Part shown: positions 32,801 through 40,742 of the stretch, piece by piece
How the letters are laid out: the number at the start of each line of letters is the position of its first letter
How positions within the stretch are numbered: position 1 is the stretch's first letter
From: an uncultured Faecalibacterium sp.
Lineage (GTDB): Bacteria > Bacillota > Clostridia > Oscillospirales > Ruminococcaceae
Reading direction: 5' to 3'
NCBI GenBank assembly: GCA_934561115.1
Contig: CAKTFS010000013.1
Coordinates: forward strand, 1 to 53,444
DNA length: 53,444 nt
Made by a program: the position numbers and the translations under genes
The notes under the pieces: model-generated
Databases searched by the model: none
What the model saw: only the letters and a program-made list of their open reading frames with translations
What the model was told of the DNA's origin: nothing

Positions 32801-32859
32801 GCATAAATGACAAATTTTCAGAGCGGGTTTTGACGAGATGCCAAAATATAAGAAAGCGC

Positions 32860-32887
32860 TTGACAATCATTTCGAGGATGATACTAT
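32860..32887 (+). promoter_or_regulatory. Promoter of the CAP-domain lipoprotein
   Basis: TTGACA (32860-32865), 16 bases, TACTAT (32882-32887). In the leader, GTAGAAT (32895-32901) and ATTCTAC (32914-32920) form an inverted repeat just before the ribosome binding site. Confidence 0.65.
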
Positions 32888-32947
32888 TGGAGCTGTAGAA
32901 TGCGGGCTGGAAAATTCTACACTGTAAAATAAAATGGGAGGGGAATT

Positions 32948-34315
32948 ATGAGGATCACAAAAAGAATTGCTGTGGCAACAACGGCAATCATGATCACGCT
33001 GTCCATGTTGACCGCCTGTGGAGGAATAGAGATTCCCGGAACACCGCCAGCGCCATCGCAACCGAACGGTGGCTCCAATAGTCAGGTGACGCCGCCGAGT
33101 AACTCAGATGGCTCGAATGCGGGAACCTCTTCCGGGGGCAGCCAGAATAATGCAGGTTCCGGTCCGAGCGAGGCACAGCTAACGGAATACCGGAAAGAGG
33201 TGCTGAAGCTGATCAATGAAGTGCGTGCACAAAATGGCGTGGCACCATTGGAAGCAGACAACGAGGAATTGACCGCGGAAGCACAACGCAGATCAAAAGA
33301 AATCGTGTCGGATTTTACATGGAAGTATTGCACGGAACAAGTTGCAGCAGGCTCTGCCACTCCCCAAAAACTGGTAAGCCGTCTGGCAGAAAAGGGAAGC
33401 TATTTGCTTTTCCATGATGAAAGACTTACGAAAATCGGGATCGGATATACTTACGCCGCAAATTCTCAATATATTCATTATTGGGACCTGTATTTGTCAA
33501 CGGAGTATTACCCGGAGTCCTCGGAATCGACCAGAACAGCGTTCCGTCAGAGAGTTCTGGACGTTTTAAATCAAAAACGACGTGAGAATTCTCTGCCGTT
33601 GCTGACGTTGGACGAAGAACTGACGGAAAAAGTGCAGGATTGTTCAGACCGGTATGCAGCGGGTGAGATCGCAAATCAAAGCTATACATACTATGCGGGC
33701 TGCAATGCAGAGCCTGAGGAGTTTGCAGAATATTTGATGCAACGTAAAAGCAGCGAACTGCTGGATGCAAATTATACCCGGATCGGCATTGGATTCCATT
33801 ACAAAGAAAGCCGGACGATCAACCGCTACTGGACGGCTGCTTTTGAGAAAAACAGTAGCGATGAAACGAATTCTTCTACAGAAACTCCGTCTCCGACCCC
33901 CTCAACAGGAGGCATTGCAACAGACCCGAATACAGCGCTTTTCAGACAAGAAGTTTTGCGTCTGGTAAATGTGGAACGTGCAAAAAGAGGTCTGTCACTG
34001 TTGACGATGGACAACAGCAAATTAACAAATGCTGCGCTATTGCGTACAAAGGAAATCACGCAGGTATATTCGCATACACGGCCAAACGGAAAAAGCTGCT
34101 TTACTGCACTGGATGAATATGGTGTGGACCACGGATTTGCAGGAGAAAATATTGCTGCCGGCCAAAAAACACCCGAAGCGGTCGTCAATGGTTGGATGAA
34201 CTCGCCGGGACATCGCGCGAATATTTTGAATCCGAATTATAAGAAGATCGGAATTGGATATATGCGCACCAATTCCGGTTATAAATATTATTGGGTCCAG
34301 ATGTTCACCGACTAA
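32948..34315 (+). CDS. Lipoprotein with three CAP (SCP/PR1) domains
   Basis: 455 aa. The lipobox LTACGG (Cys24) and a Ser/Gly/Asn-rich linker (about 27-75) are followed by three CAP-like repeats: about 78-185, 197-300 and 328-455. Only the third keeps the canonical residues: His376 in VYSHTRPNG, Glu400 in AGENIA and His422 in NSPGHRANILN. The first two lack these motifs but keep the opening helix pattern (EVLKLINEVR, RVLDVLNQKR) and the ending IGIGY/F...YWD/T, so they look like degenerate copies. GGGAGGGG precedes the ATG. GC content is clearly lower than in flanking genes, which suggests transfer. Role at the cell surface unknown. Confidence 0.88.
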   Translation: MRITKRIAVATTAIMITLSMLTACGGIEIPGTPPAPSQPNGGSNSQVTPPSNSDGSNAGTSSGGSQNNAGSGPSEAQLTEYRKEVLKLINEVRAQNGVAPLEADNEELTAEAQRRSKEIVSDFTWKYCTEQVAAGSATPQKLVSRLAEKGSYLLFHDERLTKIGIGYTYAANSQYIHYWDLYLSTEYYPESSESTRTAFRQRVLDVLNQKRRENSLPLLTLDEELTEKVQDCSDRYAAGEIANQSYTYYAGCNAEPEEFAEYLMQRKSSELLDANYTRIGIGFHYKESRTINRYWTAAFEKNSSDETNSSTETPSPTPSTGGIATDPNTALFRQEVLRLVNVERAKRGLSLLTMDNSKLTNAALLRTKEITQVYSHTRPNGKSCFTALDEYGVDHGFAGENIAAGQKTPEAVVNGWMNSPGHRANILNPNYKKIGIGYMRTNSGYKYYWVQMFTD

Positions 34316-34368
34316 AATCTTATTGCATCTGAGATAACAAGCGTTGCTGTTGCCGAACCGCAGCAACG

Positions 34369-34418
34369 AAAAAATGAGATAGACTTCCCCGAAAAGGGTC
34401 GTCTATCTCATTTTTTTT
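34369..34418 (+). terminator. Terminator of the CAP lipoprotein gene
   Basis: AAAAAATGAGATAGAC (34369-34384) pairs with GTCTATCTCATTTTTT (from 34401). The 8-bp hairpin CGTTGCTG/CAGCAACG (34342-34368) precedes it. Confidence 0.85.
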
Positions 34419-34444
34419 GAGCTGTTTTACAACAGCCTTACTCC

Positions 34445-34771
34445 TTAATATCCCTTTACCGAGAACCCGCGCTCCCACGGGTCGGGCGGGATGTCCTTTT
34501 GGCGGATGCCGGTGATCTGGATATAGTCGCTTTTCTGGATCATGGCGAACAGGGAGAGAAATTTGTCCGGGTCGCCCTGCACTTCCAGCGTCACGCTGCC
34601 GTCGTCCTCGTTCTGCGCCCAGCCGGTCAGGTCAAGGGTCTGCGCGGCGTACCGCGCCCGGTAGCGGAAGCCTACCCCCTGCACCTGTCCGGTAATGATG
34701 TAGCGCCGCCGCACCGTGCCTTCCGGCAGCGCGGGCGGGGTGCGGTCCTTTTTGGAAAGAAAATCAAACAC
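34445..34771 (-). CDS. acyP: Acylphosphatase
   Basis: 108 aa. The conserved core ITGQVQGVGFRYRARYAAQTLDLTGWAQNEDDGSV carries the catalytic Arg (in GFRY) and Asn (in AQNEDDG) of the family, which hydrolyses acyl phosphates. The first 20 residues are an extra N-terminal extension. The start is a GTG with GGGA 7 bases upstream. It follows the pyrophosphatase gene by 12 bases and is probably in the same operon, linking two phosphate-releasing enzymes. Confidence 0.92.
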   Translation of the reverse strand: MFDFLSKKDRTPPALPEGTVRRRYIITGQVQGVGFRYRARYAAQTLDLTGWAQNEDDGSVTLEVQGDPDKFLSLFAMIQKSDYIQITGIRQKDIPPDPWERGFSVKGY

Positions 34772-34783
34772 GGCGGTGTCCCT

Positions 34784-36439
34784 TTACAGCTCCTGATAAG
34801 CGGTCATCAGGGCGGGGATGAACTGCTTTTTGCGGCTCACCACGCCCGGCAGCGTCCAGCTGGCATCGGCGTCGGGCTGGGTCTCAAAGCCATCCGTCAG
34901 CACCTCGGCGGCGTAGCGTCCGTTGCAGATGACCACGCTCTCCTCCTTGGGCACGTCGGTCAGCAGCATGTAGATATCCTCCACGTTCTGCTTGTTGCGT
35001 GCCTCCTCGAGATACGGCTTCAGCAGCGCCTCGGCGGCGGTCAGGTTCTTGCGGGTCATGTAGCTGCCCTGCGCCACGCCAAAGCGGATATCGCCGCACA
35101 TGAACACCTTGAAGTCCTGCAAAAAGACCTCTTCGGCGGTCTTGCCGTCCAGCTTTTCGCCGGCTTCAAACATCTCGTTGGCAAACTCGTTGATGTCCAC
35201 CCCGGCGATCTTTGCCAGACGGTTGGCGGCGTTCACATCGATGGGGGTGCAGGTGGGGCTGCGGAACACCAGCGTATCCGAAAGGATGGCAGCCAGCAGC
35301 AGACCGGCGGTTTTTTGCGGGATGGCCACGCCGTTTTCGTCGTACATCTGGGTGACGATGGTGGCGGTGCAGCCCACCGGCTGGTTGCGGAAGTACACCG
35401 GGCCGCTGGTCTCCAGACTGCCGATGCGGTGGTGGTCGATGATCTCCAGAATCTCGGCCTGATCGAAGCCCTCCACCGCCTGTGTGGCCTCGTTGTGGTC
35501 CACCAGAATGATGCGGCGCTTGCGCAGATTGATGATGTTGCGGCGGCTGATCATGCCGCAGTACTTGCCGTCTGCGTCCAGAATGGGGAAATACCGGTGG
35601 CGCACCTTTGCCATCACGCGGGTGACGTCTGCCACCGGGGTGACGAGGGTGAATTTAATGATATCGTCCCGGGTCATGTAGTAGGAGATGGGCGCACACT
35701 GGCTGATCAGCTTTGCCGCCGCATAGGTATCGCAGGGGGCGCTCATGATGGCTACGCCGGTCTCGGCGGCGATATGCTGGATGGTGCGCCCTACCTTTGC
35801 GCCGTTGCAGATGATGATAAGAGAAGCTTCCTTCTCGATGGCGCAGAGCTGGCTTTCGTAGCGGTTGGTCAGGATGACGATATCACCCTTTTCCATGTTG
35901 CTTTCCAGCATTTCCGGGGTGGCGGTGCCAATGCGGATGTGGCCGGTGGTGCACACCGCGTCCTCGCTGCCCACCACCATAGTAGCGCCCAGCGTTTCCA
36001 GAATATTGCGGTAGCTGGTGCGGCTCTTGGCAAGGATGCCGGTGTCGAACAGGTCCATGTTGGCGGTGGCGATATCCTTCACCGTGATAAGGCCCTGCAG
36101 CTCGTTCTCCTCGCTGGTCACGGCAAGGGTGTCGATCTTCTGGTCGCGCATGATCTCCCACGCCTTGCGCAGGCTGGTAGAGCCGGGGATGCCGGGGATC
36201 TGGCGGTAGTCCACATCCCGGATCTTCGGGTTGACATCGGTGCACATCCGGGGCGGCGTGACCCCGAACTTTTTCAGCACGAATTCGGTTTCCTGATTCA
36301 TCTTGCCCGCACGCCGGGCTTCGCAGACCAGATCACTGGTCTTGTTTTTCAGCTCTGCATAGGCAATGGCAGAGCAGATGGAGTCGGTGTCCGGGTTGCG
36401 GTGCCCGATGACCACGACCTTGTGCGCAGTTTGCTGCAT
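34784..36439 (-). CDS. Manganese-dependent family II inorganic pyrophosphatase with CBS and DRTGG domains
   Basis: 551 aa. The N-terminal DHH domain has GHRNPDTDS. CBS domains surround a DRTGG domain (about 70-300), and the DHH/DHHA2 part resumes with LVDHNEATQA and EIIDHHRIGS. Family II enzymes of this size hydrolyse pyrophosphate and are regulated by adenine nucleotides and diadenosine polyphosphates through the CBS pair. The regulatory insert is typical of clostridia. AGGGGGT precedes the ATG. The acylphosphatase gene follows closely. Confidence 0.93.
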   Translation of the reverse strand: MQQTAHKVVVIGHRNPDTDSICSAIAYAELKNKTSDLVCEARRAGKMNQETEFVLKKFGVTPPRMCTDVNPKIRDVDYRQIPGIPGSTSLRKAWEIMRDQKIDTLAVTSEENELQGLITVKDIATANMDLFDTGILAKSRTSYRNILETLGATMVVGSEDAVCTTGHIRIGTATPEMLESNMEKGDIVILTNRYESQLCAIEKEASLIIICNGAKVGRTIQHIAAETGVAIMSAPCDTYAAAKLISQCAPISYYMTRDDIIKFTLVTPVADVTRVMAKVRHRYFPILDADGKYCGMISRRNIINLRKRRIILVDHNEATQAVEGFDQAEILEIIDHHRIGSLETSGPVYFRNQPVGCTATIVTQMYDENGVAIPQKTAGLLLAAILSDTLVFRSPTCTPIDVNAANRLAKIAGVDINEFANEMFEAGEKLDGKTAEEVFLQDFKVFMCGDIRFGVAQGSYMTRKNLTAAEALLKPYLEEARNKQNVEDIYMLLTDVPKEESVVICNGRYAAEVLTDGFETQPDADASWTLPGVVSRKKQFIPALMTAYQEL

Positions 36440-36618
36440 AGTTTACCCCCTTATGGGTTTTACATTCTTATCATATCCCTTATCATTTACCAAAACAGCG
36501 CCCCTCTCCTGCACAGCGGGGCGGGCTGCAACCTTATTTTAACACAACTGCGCCCGGGGGTAAAGGGCGCTGAACGCGGCAGGCTGTTGCTTTTTGGCAC
36601 TTTCTTGTATACAATCTA

Positions 36619-36647
36619 TTGCATTTCAACCGTTTCCGCTGTATGAT
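36619..36647 (+). promoter_or_regulatory. Promoter of the MATE gene at 36690
   Basis: TTGCAT (36619-36624), 17 bases, TATGAT (36642-36647). Confidence 0.65.
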
Positions 36648-36689
36648 AGGGGTATTCGAGCTTTTTTGTCATTTGCAACGGAGGGCCGC

Positions 36690-38048
36690 ATGAGATCGTC
36701 CAAATTTACATCCACTCCCCTGTTTCCACGGCAGGCGCTGGTGGCGCTGCTGCTGCCGCTGATCGCGGAGCAGGCGTTAAGCGTGACCATTGGTCTGGCT
36801 GACACCCTGATGGTATCCTCGGTGGGCGAAGCCGCCGTGTCCGGCGTAAGCCTTGTGGACAGCTTCAACACCCTGATGATCCAGATCATGAGCGCGCTGG
36901 CCACCGGCGGCGCGGTGGTCACCAGCCAGTACATCGGCCATCAGGAGCCGAAAAACGCCAAGGCGGCGGCGGCGCAGATCTTATTTGTGCTGTCCAGCTT
37001 CAGCGTGCTGGTGGCGGCGGTGGTCATCGGCGGACGGCACGCCATTCTGCGGGGCATCTTTGGCTCCATTGACGCGGACGTGATGCACTATGCCGAGACC
37101 TATTTTCTGCTTTCGGCGCTGAGCTACCCCTTCATCGGCCTGTACAACGCCGGTGCGGCGCTGTTCCGGGCGCAGGGCAACAGCAAGATCAGTATGCTGT
37201 CCAGCCTGGTGATGAACGTGGTGAACATCGGCGGCAACGCGGTGCTGATCTACGGCTTCGGCATGGGGGTCATGGGCGCGGCGCTGGCAAGCCTTGTGTC
37301 CCGCGCCATTGCCTGCGCGGTGGTGCTGTATCTGCTGCAAAAGCCGGACTGTGCCCTGCGGGTGGACAGCCTGCGGGCGATGGCGCCGAACGGCGGGCTG
37401 ATCCGGCGCATCCTGCGGGTGGGCATCCCCGCCGGTATCGAGAACGGCATGTTCCAGATCGGCAAGCTGTCGGTCTCCAGCCTGACCTCCACCCTTGGCA
37501 CGGCAGCCATTGCCGCCAACGCGGTGGCCAATACCACCACCACCTTTTTGAACATTCCCGCCAACGCCGTGGGCATGGCTGCCCTGACCGTGGTGGGACA
37601 GTGTCTGGGCGCAGGCGAAAAGGAGCAGGCGGTGTACTACTCCCGCCGCCTGATGCTGACCGCCTACTGCGGCGCGTGGGTGATGAACCTGTCGGCCTTC
37701 TTCTTTGCCAACCGGTTCGCGGTGTCCCTGTTCAACCTCTCGCCGGAGGCACAGGCCATGGCGCTGGACATCATGGTGTGGTTCAACATCGTTTCCCTGT
37801 TCGTGTGGCCGTCCAGCTTTACCCTGCCCAACATCCTGCGCGCCGCCGGTGACGCCCGCTTTACCATGACCGTGAGCATCGTGTCCATGTGGGCGTTCCG
37901 GGTGGGCTTCTGCTACCTGGCCGTGCTGTGCTTCGGCGGCGGGCTGCTGAGCATCTGGATGGGCATGTATCTGGACTGGGTGTTCCGCTCGCTGTGCTTC
38001 TATCTGCGCTTCCGCCGCGGCAGCTGGCTGGAGCAGAGTGTGATCTGA
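36690..38048 (+). CDS. MATE family efflux transporter
   Basis: 452 aa with about 12 membrane segments. The sequence QALVALLLPLIAEQALSVTIGLADTLMVS is typical of MATE proteins; it belongs to a different subgroup from the MepA-type gene at 22614. The ATG at 36690 follows ACGGAGGG; the frame is open to 36594 without a site. Exported compound unknown. The gene end (TGA at 38046-38048) runs directly into a family B fragment. Confidence 0.92.
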   Translation: MRSSKFTSTPLFPRQALVALLLPLIAEQALSVTIGLADTLMVSSVGEAAVSGVSLVDSFNTLMIQIMSALATGGAVVTSQYIGHQEPKNAKAAAAQILFVLSSFSVLVAAVVIGGRHAILRGIFGSIDADVMHYAETYFLLSALSYPFIGLYNAGAALFRAQGNSKISMLSSLVMNVVNIGGNAVLIYGFGMGVMGAALASLVSRAIACAVVLYLLQKPDCALRVDSLRAMAPNGGLIRRILRVGIPAGIENGMFQIGKLSVSSLTSTLGTAAIAANAVANTTTTFLNIPANAVGMAALTVVGQCLGAGEKEQAVYYSRRLMLTAYCGAWVMNLSAFFFANRFAVSLFNLSPEAQAMALDIMVWFNIVSLFVWPSSFTLPNILRAAGDARFTMTVSIVSMWAFRVGFCYLAVLCFGGGLLSIWMGMYLDWVFRSLCFYLRFRRGSWLEQSVI

Positions 38049-38106
38049 TACGATTTCATTTCAGGACAAAGGAATGTCTGCGGACGCTCCTTTGTCCTAT
38101 TTTTAT
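38048..38106 (+). repeat. Family B element, copy 7, lacking hairpin 1
   Basis: ACGATTTCA is joined directly to TTTCAGGAC, so the hairpin 1 block is missing. Hairpin 2 is GGACAAAGGAATGTC (38064-38078) with GACGCTCCTTTGTCC (38083-38097), TGCG loop, then TATTTTTAT. It sits immediately after a gene stop and probably terminates transcription. Confidence 0.8.
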
Positions 38107-38141
38107 AGCAGAGCCGCTGTTGCAGATGCTTTTGGGTACGA

Positions 38142-38266
38142 ACCCTCTCAGGCGCTGCGCGCCAGCTCCCCCGAAGGGGGAGCTTTTTAGCATCTGTCGG
38201 TCAGCAGCAATAAAGCTCTCCCTTCGGGAGAGCTGGCAAAGCCGTAAGGCTTTGACTGAGAGGGTT
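38142..38266. repeat. Family A palindromic repeat
   Basis: Left module CCCTCTCAGGCGCTGCGCGCCAGCTCCC; right module GGAGAGCTGGCAAAGCC-GTAA-GGCTTTGACTGAGAGG (GNRA-type loop). Confidence 0.8.
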
Positions 38267-38422
38267 TTATGCAACAGCTTTTTACAAATATTTTTTGATC
38301 TTTTGCCTCAGATGCAGGAAACCGCCGCTCTGATTCGTATTATCAACAGAAGATTGCTGGTACTTTTTACAGGTTTCACAAATTATTTTTTCAGCACTTG
38401 ACAAAGTTTTCACCTTTCGTTC

Positions 38423-38451
38423 TTGCAATCTTCATCGTTCGGGCGTATAAT
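38423..38451 (+). promoter_or_regulatory. Promoter of the PAP2 gene
   Basis: TTGCAA (38423-38428), 17 bases, TATAAT (38446-38451). The upstream TTGACA at 38398 has no -10 at the right distance. Confidence 0.75.
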
Positions 38452-38498
38452 TTCTCAATGCTATCAGGCTTTGCTCTTCTGCAAAAGGAGGCTATTCT

Positions 38499-39155
38499 AT
38501 GAAACGCAGCTGGCTTGCGCGCCACCCCATCGGGTTTATGGCGCTGTATACTATATTTTATCTTTCCGTCTTTCACCATCTGGAGGCAAACGTCCCCCTG
38601 CGCAGCATTCTGGTGCACTGCCGTCTGGACGATCTGATCCCCTTCTGCAAATATGCGGTGATCCCCTACTTTGCATGGTTTTTGTGGATCCCCTTCACCC
38701 TGTTCTATCTGCTGTGGAAGGCCCCGCGTGAGGACTTCTGGCGGCTGTGCCTGCCGCTGTTCTCCGGCATGACCATTGCACTGGCCTGCTACGCGGTGCT
38801 GCCCACGGCGCTGGACCTGCGCCCCTACTGGGTGCCGGGCAGCGATATCTTTGCGCAGACCGTGCGCTTTTTGTACCGCACCGACACTGCCACCAACGTC
38901 TGCCCTTCCATCCATGTGTTCAACTCGGTAACACTGCTGCTGGCGTACTACCGCAGCCATATCTTTGAGGCACCCCGCCGCCGCTGGATGCGTCCCGCAG
39001 CCGCTGTGCTGTGCGTTTCCATCGTCTGCTCCACCGTGCTGCTCAAGCAGCACAGCTGCATCGATGTGGCCTTGGGTGCGCTGCTGGCACTGGCGCTGGA
39101 CAGCGCCTTTACCGCCGTCGAGCGCAGCCAGCTGCCGCAGGTGCGGAGAGCATAA
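38499..39155 (+). CDS. PAP2 family membrane phosphatase
   Basis: 218 aa with about six membrane segments. The PAP2 motifs CPSIHVFNS (PSxH) and STVLLKQHSCIDV (the Arg of the usual SRxxxxxH motif is Thr here, His and Asp are kept) place it among lipid or polyprenyl phosphate phosphatases and inositol phosphorylceramide synthase-like proteins. AAAGGAGG precedes the ATG. Substrate unknown; the replaced Arg deserves care when assigning activity. Confidence 0.85.
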   Translation: MKRSWLARHPIGFMALYTIFYLSVFHHLEANVPLRSILVHCRLDDLIPFCKYAVIPYFAWFLWIPFTLFYLLWKAPREDFWRLCLPLFSGMTIALACYAVLPTALDLRPYWVPGSDIFAQTVRFLYRTDTATNVCPSIHVFNSVTLLLAYYRSHIFEAPRRRWMRPAAAVLCVSIVCSTVLLKQHSCIDVALGALLALALDSAFTAVERSQLPQVRRA

Positions 39156-39175
39156 AGTCTTTTTTTCGGCAGCGT

Positions 39176-39295
39176 GGGACGATTTGAAATGGCCGCCGCG
39201 TGCGCTTTGGCCATGTTCAGCGGAAAAATATTTTTATAATTTGTGGCTCAGAAACGCCTGCGGGCGTTTCTGAGCCACTTTTTCACAGTTGGGGT
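39176..39295 (+). repeat. Family B element, copy 8 (full length)
   Basis: GGGACGATTTGAAATGGCC, hairpin 1 (ATGGCC/GGCCAT), TTCAGCGGAAAAATA, then a perfect 16-bp hairpin 2: GTGGCTCAGAAACGCC (39243-39258) with GGCGTTTCTGAGCCAC (39263-39278), TGCG loop, then TTTTTCACAGTTGGGG. It begins about 20 bases after the PAP2 stop. Confidence 0.85.
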
Positions 39296-39321
39296 CGTAA
39301 AGAAAAACGGCATTTACAAAG

Positions 39322-39536
39322 AACCCTCTCAGTCATCGCTGCGCGATGCCAGCTCCCCCGAAGGGGGAGCTTAACTCCCTCAGTCAAAACCTGACGGTTT
39401 TGCCAGCTCCCTCTGGGAGGGAGCCTTTGGCATAGCGGTAAAGTTTCCAGTTAAAACGCAAAGCTTACGACAACGCAAAAAGCTCCCCCTTTCGGGGGAG
39501 CTGGATGCGAACGCAGTGAGCAGACTGAGAGGGTTC
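39322..39536. repeat. Family A palindromic repeats, double left module
   Basis: CCCTCTCAGTCATCGC-TGC-GCGATGCCAGC, then CTCCCTCAGTCAAAACC-TGAC-GGTTTTGCCAGC, the usual GGCATAGCGGTAAAG centre, and a right module ending GACTGAGAGGG. AAAACC/GGTTTT here replaces AAAGCC/GGCTTT of other copies, a paired change. Confidence 0.85.
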
Positions 39537-39540
39537 TTTT

Positions 39541-40512
39541 TCAGAACAGCCCCTCGGGCAGGCAGATATCCTGCTTGGGGACTTTTGTCCACGCAAAGTC
39601 CGGCACAAGGCTTTCCGGGGTGCGGGGGGCAGGCTCCGGCTGCAGGCCGTAGGCATACGCCAGCTTGCCGATGATCTCCGGGGCGGTGTATTTTGCCCGC
39701 AGGTTTTCAAGGCTCTGGTCGCCGTCCCGCTTTGACAGCCGCCGCCCGTCCGCTGCCAGCAGCAGCGGGCAGTGGGCAAAGCGGGGCGGCTGCAGGCCCA
39801 GCAGACGGTACAGGTACAGCTGCCGCGCCGTGGAGGAAAGCAAGTCTGCCCCGCGCACCACCTCGGTAACGCCCATGCGGGCATCATCCACCACCACTGC
39901 CAGCTGATAGGCAAACACCCCGTCTGCCCGGCGCAGATAGAAATCGCCGCAGTCCCGCAGCAGGTTTTCCGTATGGGTGCCCATGCAGCCGTCCGTAAAG
40001 GTGATCTCCTCATCCGGCACCATCAGGCGGTAGGCAGGGGCTTTCTTTTTACGCTTTTCCGCGATCTCCTCCGGTGTCAGCCCCCGGCAGGTACCCGGAT
40101 AGATGACATTGCCGTCCGAGGTGTGGGGTGCGCTGGCGGCGTGCAGCTGGGAGCGGGAGCAGAAGCAGGGGTACACCAGCCCCTTCTGCTCCAGCTTGCG
40201 GTAGCTCTCGGTATAGATGTCCCCGCACGCGCTCTGGTAATAGGGCGCGTGCGCACCGCCGGTGCTGCCGCCCTCGTCCCATGTAAGCCCCAGCCACGCA
40301 AGGTCCTGCTCCAGTAAGTCGGCGTAGACGCGGGGGCAGCGCTCGGCGTCCAGATCCTCGATGCGCAGCACGATGCGCCCGCCCTGACTTTTTGCGCTGA
40401 GCCACGCCAGCAGGCTGCACGCCAGATTGCCCAGATGCAGCCGTCCGCTGGGGCTGGGCGCAAAGCGCCCGGTGACCGGGCGGCTGGTGGGGACAGGGAC
40501 TCTGTTTTGCAT
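39541..40512 (-). CDS. gluQ: Glutamyl-Q tRNA(Asp) synthetase
   Basis: 323 aa. It is a shortened glutamyl-tRNA synthetase without an anticodon-binding domain. The HIGH-like motif is in SGRLHLGNL and the KMSKS-like motif is LSKRDG. The zinc-binding Cys pattern is present (YPCFCSRSQ, later YPGTCRG). The enzyme attaches glutamate to queuosine in tRNA(Asp). The ATG at 40512 follows GGAAG by 7 bases; upstream in-frame starts lack a site. It ends within a few bases of a family A repeat. No queuosine genes are adjacent. Confidence 0.93.
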   Translation of the reverse strand: MQNRVPVPTSRPVTGRFAPSPSGRLHLGNLACSLLAWLSAKSQGGRIVLRIEDLDAERCPRVYADLLEQDLAWLGLTWDEGGSTGGAHAPYYQSACGDIYTESYRKLEQKGLVYPCFCSRSQLHAASAPHTSDGNVIYPGTCRGLTPEEIAEKRKKKAPAYRLMVPDEEITFTDGCMGTHTENLLRDCGDFYLRRADGVFAYQLAVVVDDARMGVTEVVRGADLLSSTARQLYLYRLLGLQPPRFAHCPLLLAADGRRLSKRDGDQSLENLRAKYTAPEIIGKLAYAYGLQPEPAPRTPESLVPDFAWTKVPKQDICLPEGLF

Positions 40513-40584
40513 GGGTGTGCTTCCTTTCGCTTCCAATGGTTTTTTCTCATTATAAGCCCTTGCTCTGCAAAGGTCAATGCGCAT

Positions 40585-40628
40585 AAAACGGGGCTGCCGC
40601 ACACGGTTTGGTGCAGCAGCCCCGTTTT
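40585..40628 (-). terminator. Terminator of the alpha-glucoside PTS operon
   Basis: AAAACGGGGCTGCCGCAC pairs with GTGCAGCAGCCCCGTTTT with one mismatch; the arms are symmetrical, so it may act in both directions. A small CTTCCCCCGTCCGGGGGAAG hairpin lies at about 40677-40698. Confidence 0.75.
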
Positions 40629-40742
40629 GTTACAGGTTCTTATTCATTTTCGCTGAAGGTTTACCGGAGCAAAAGCCTTCCCCCGTCCGGGGGAAGCCTT
40701 TAAGGCAGTCTCAGGACTTGCCGTTGTGCCCCAGCCGGCTGC

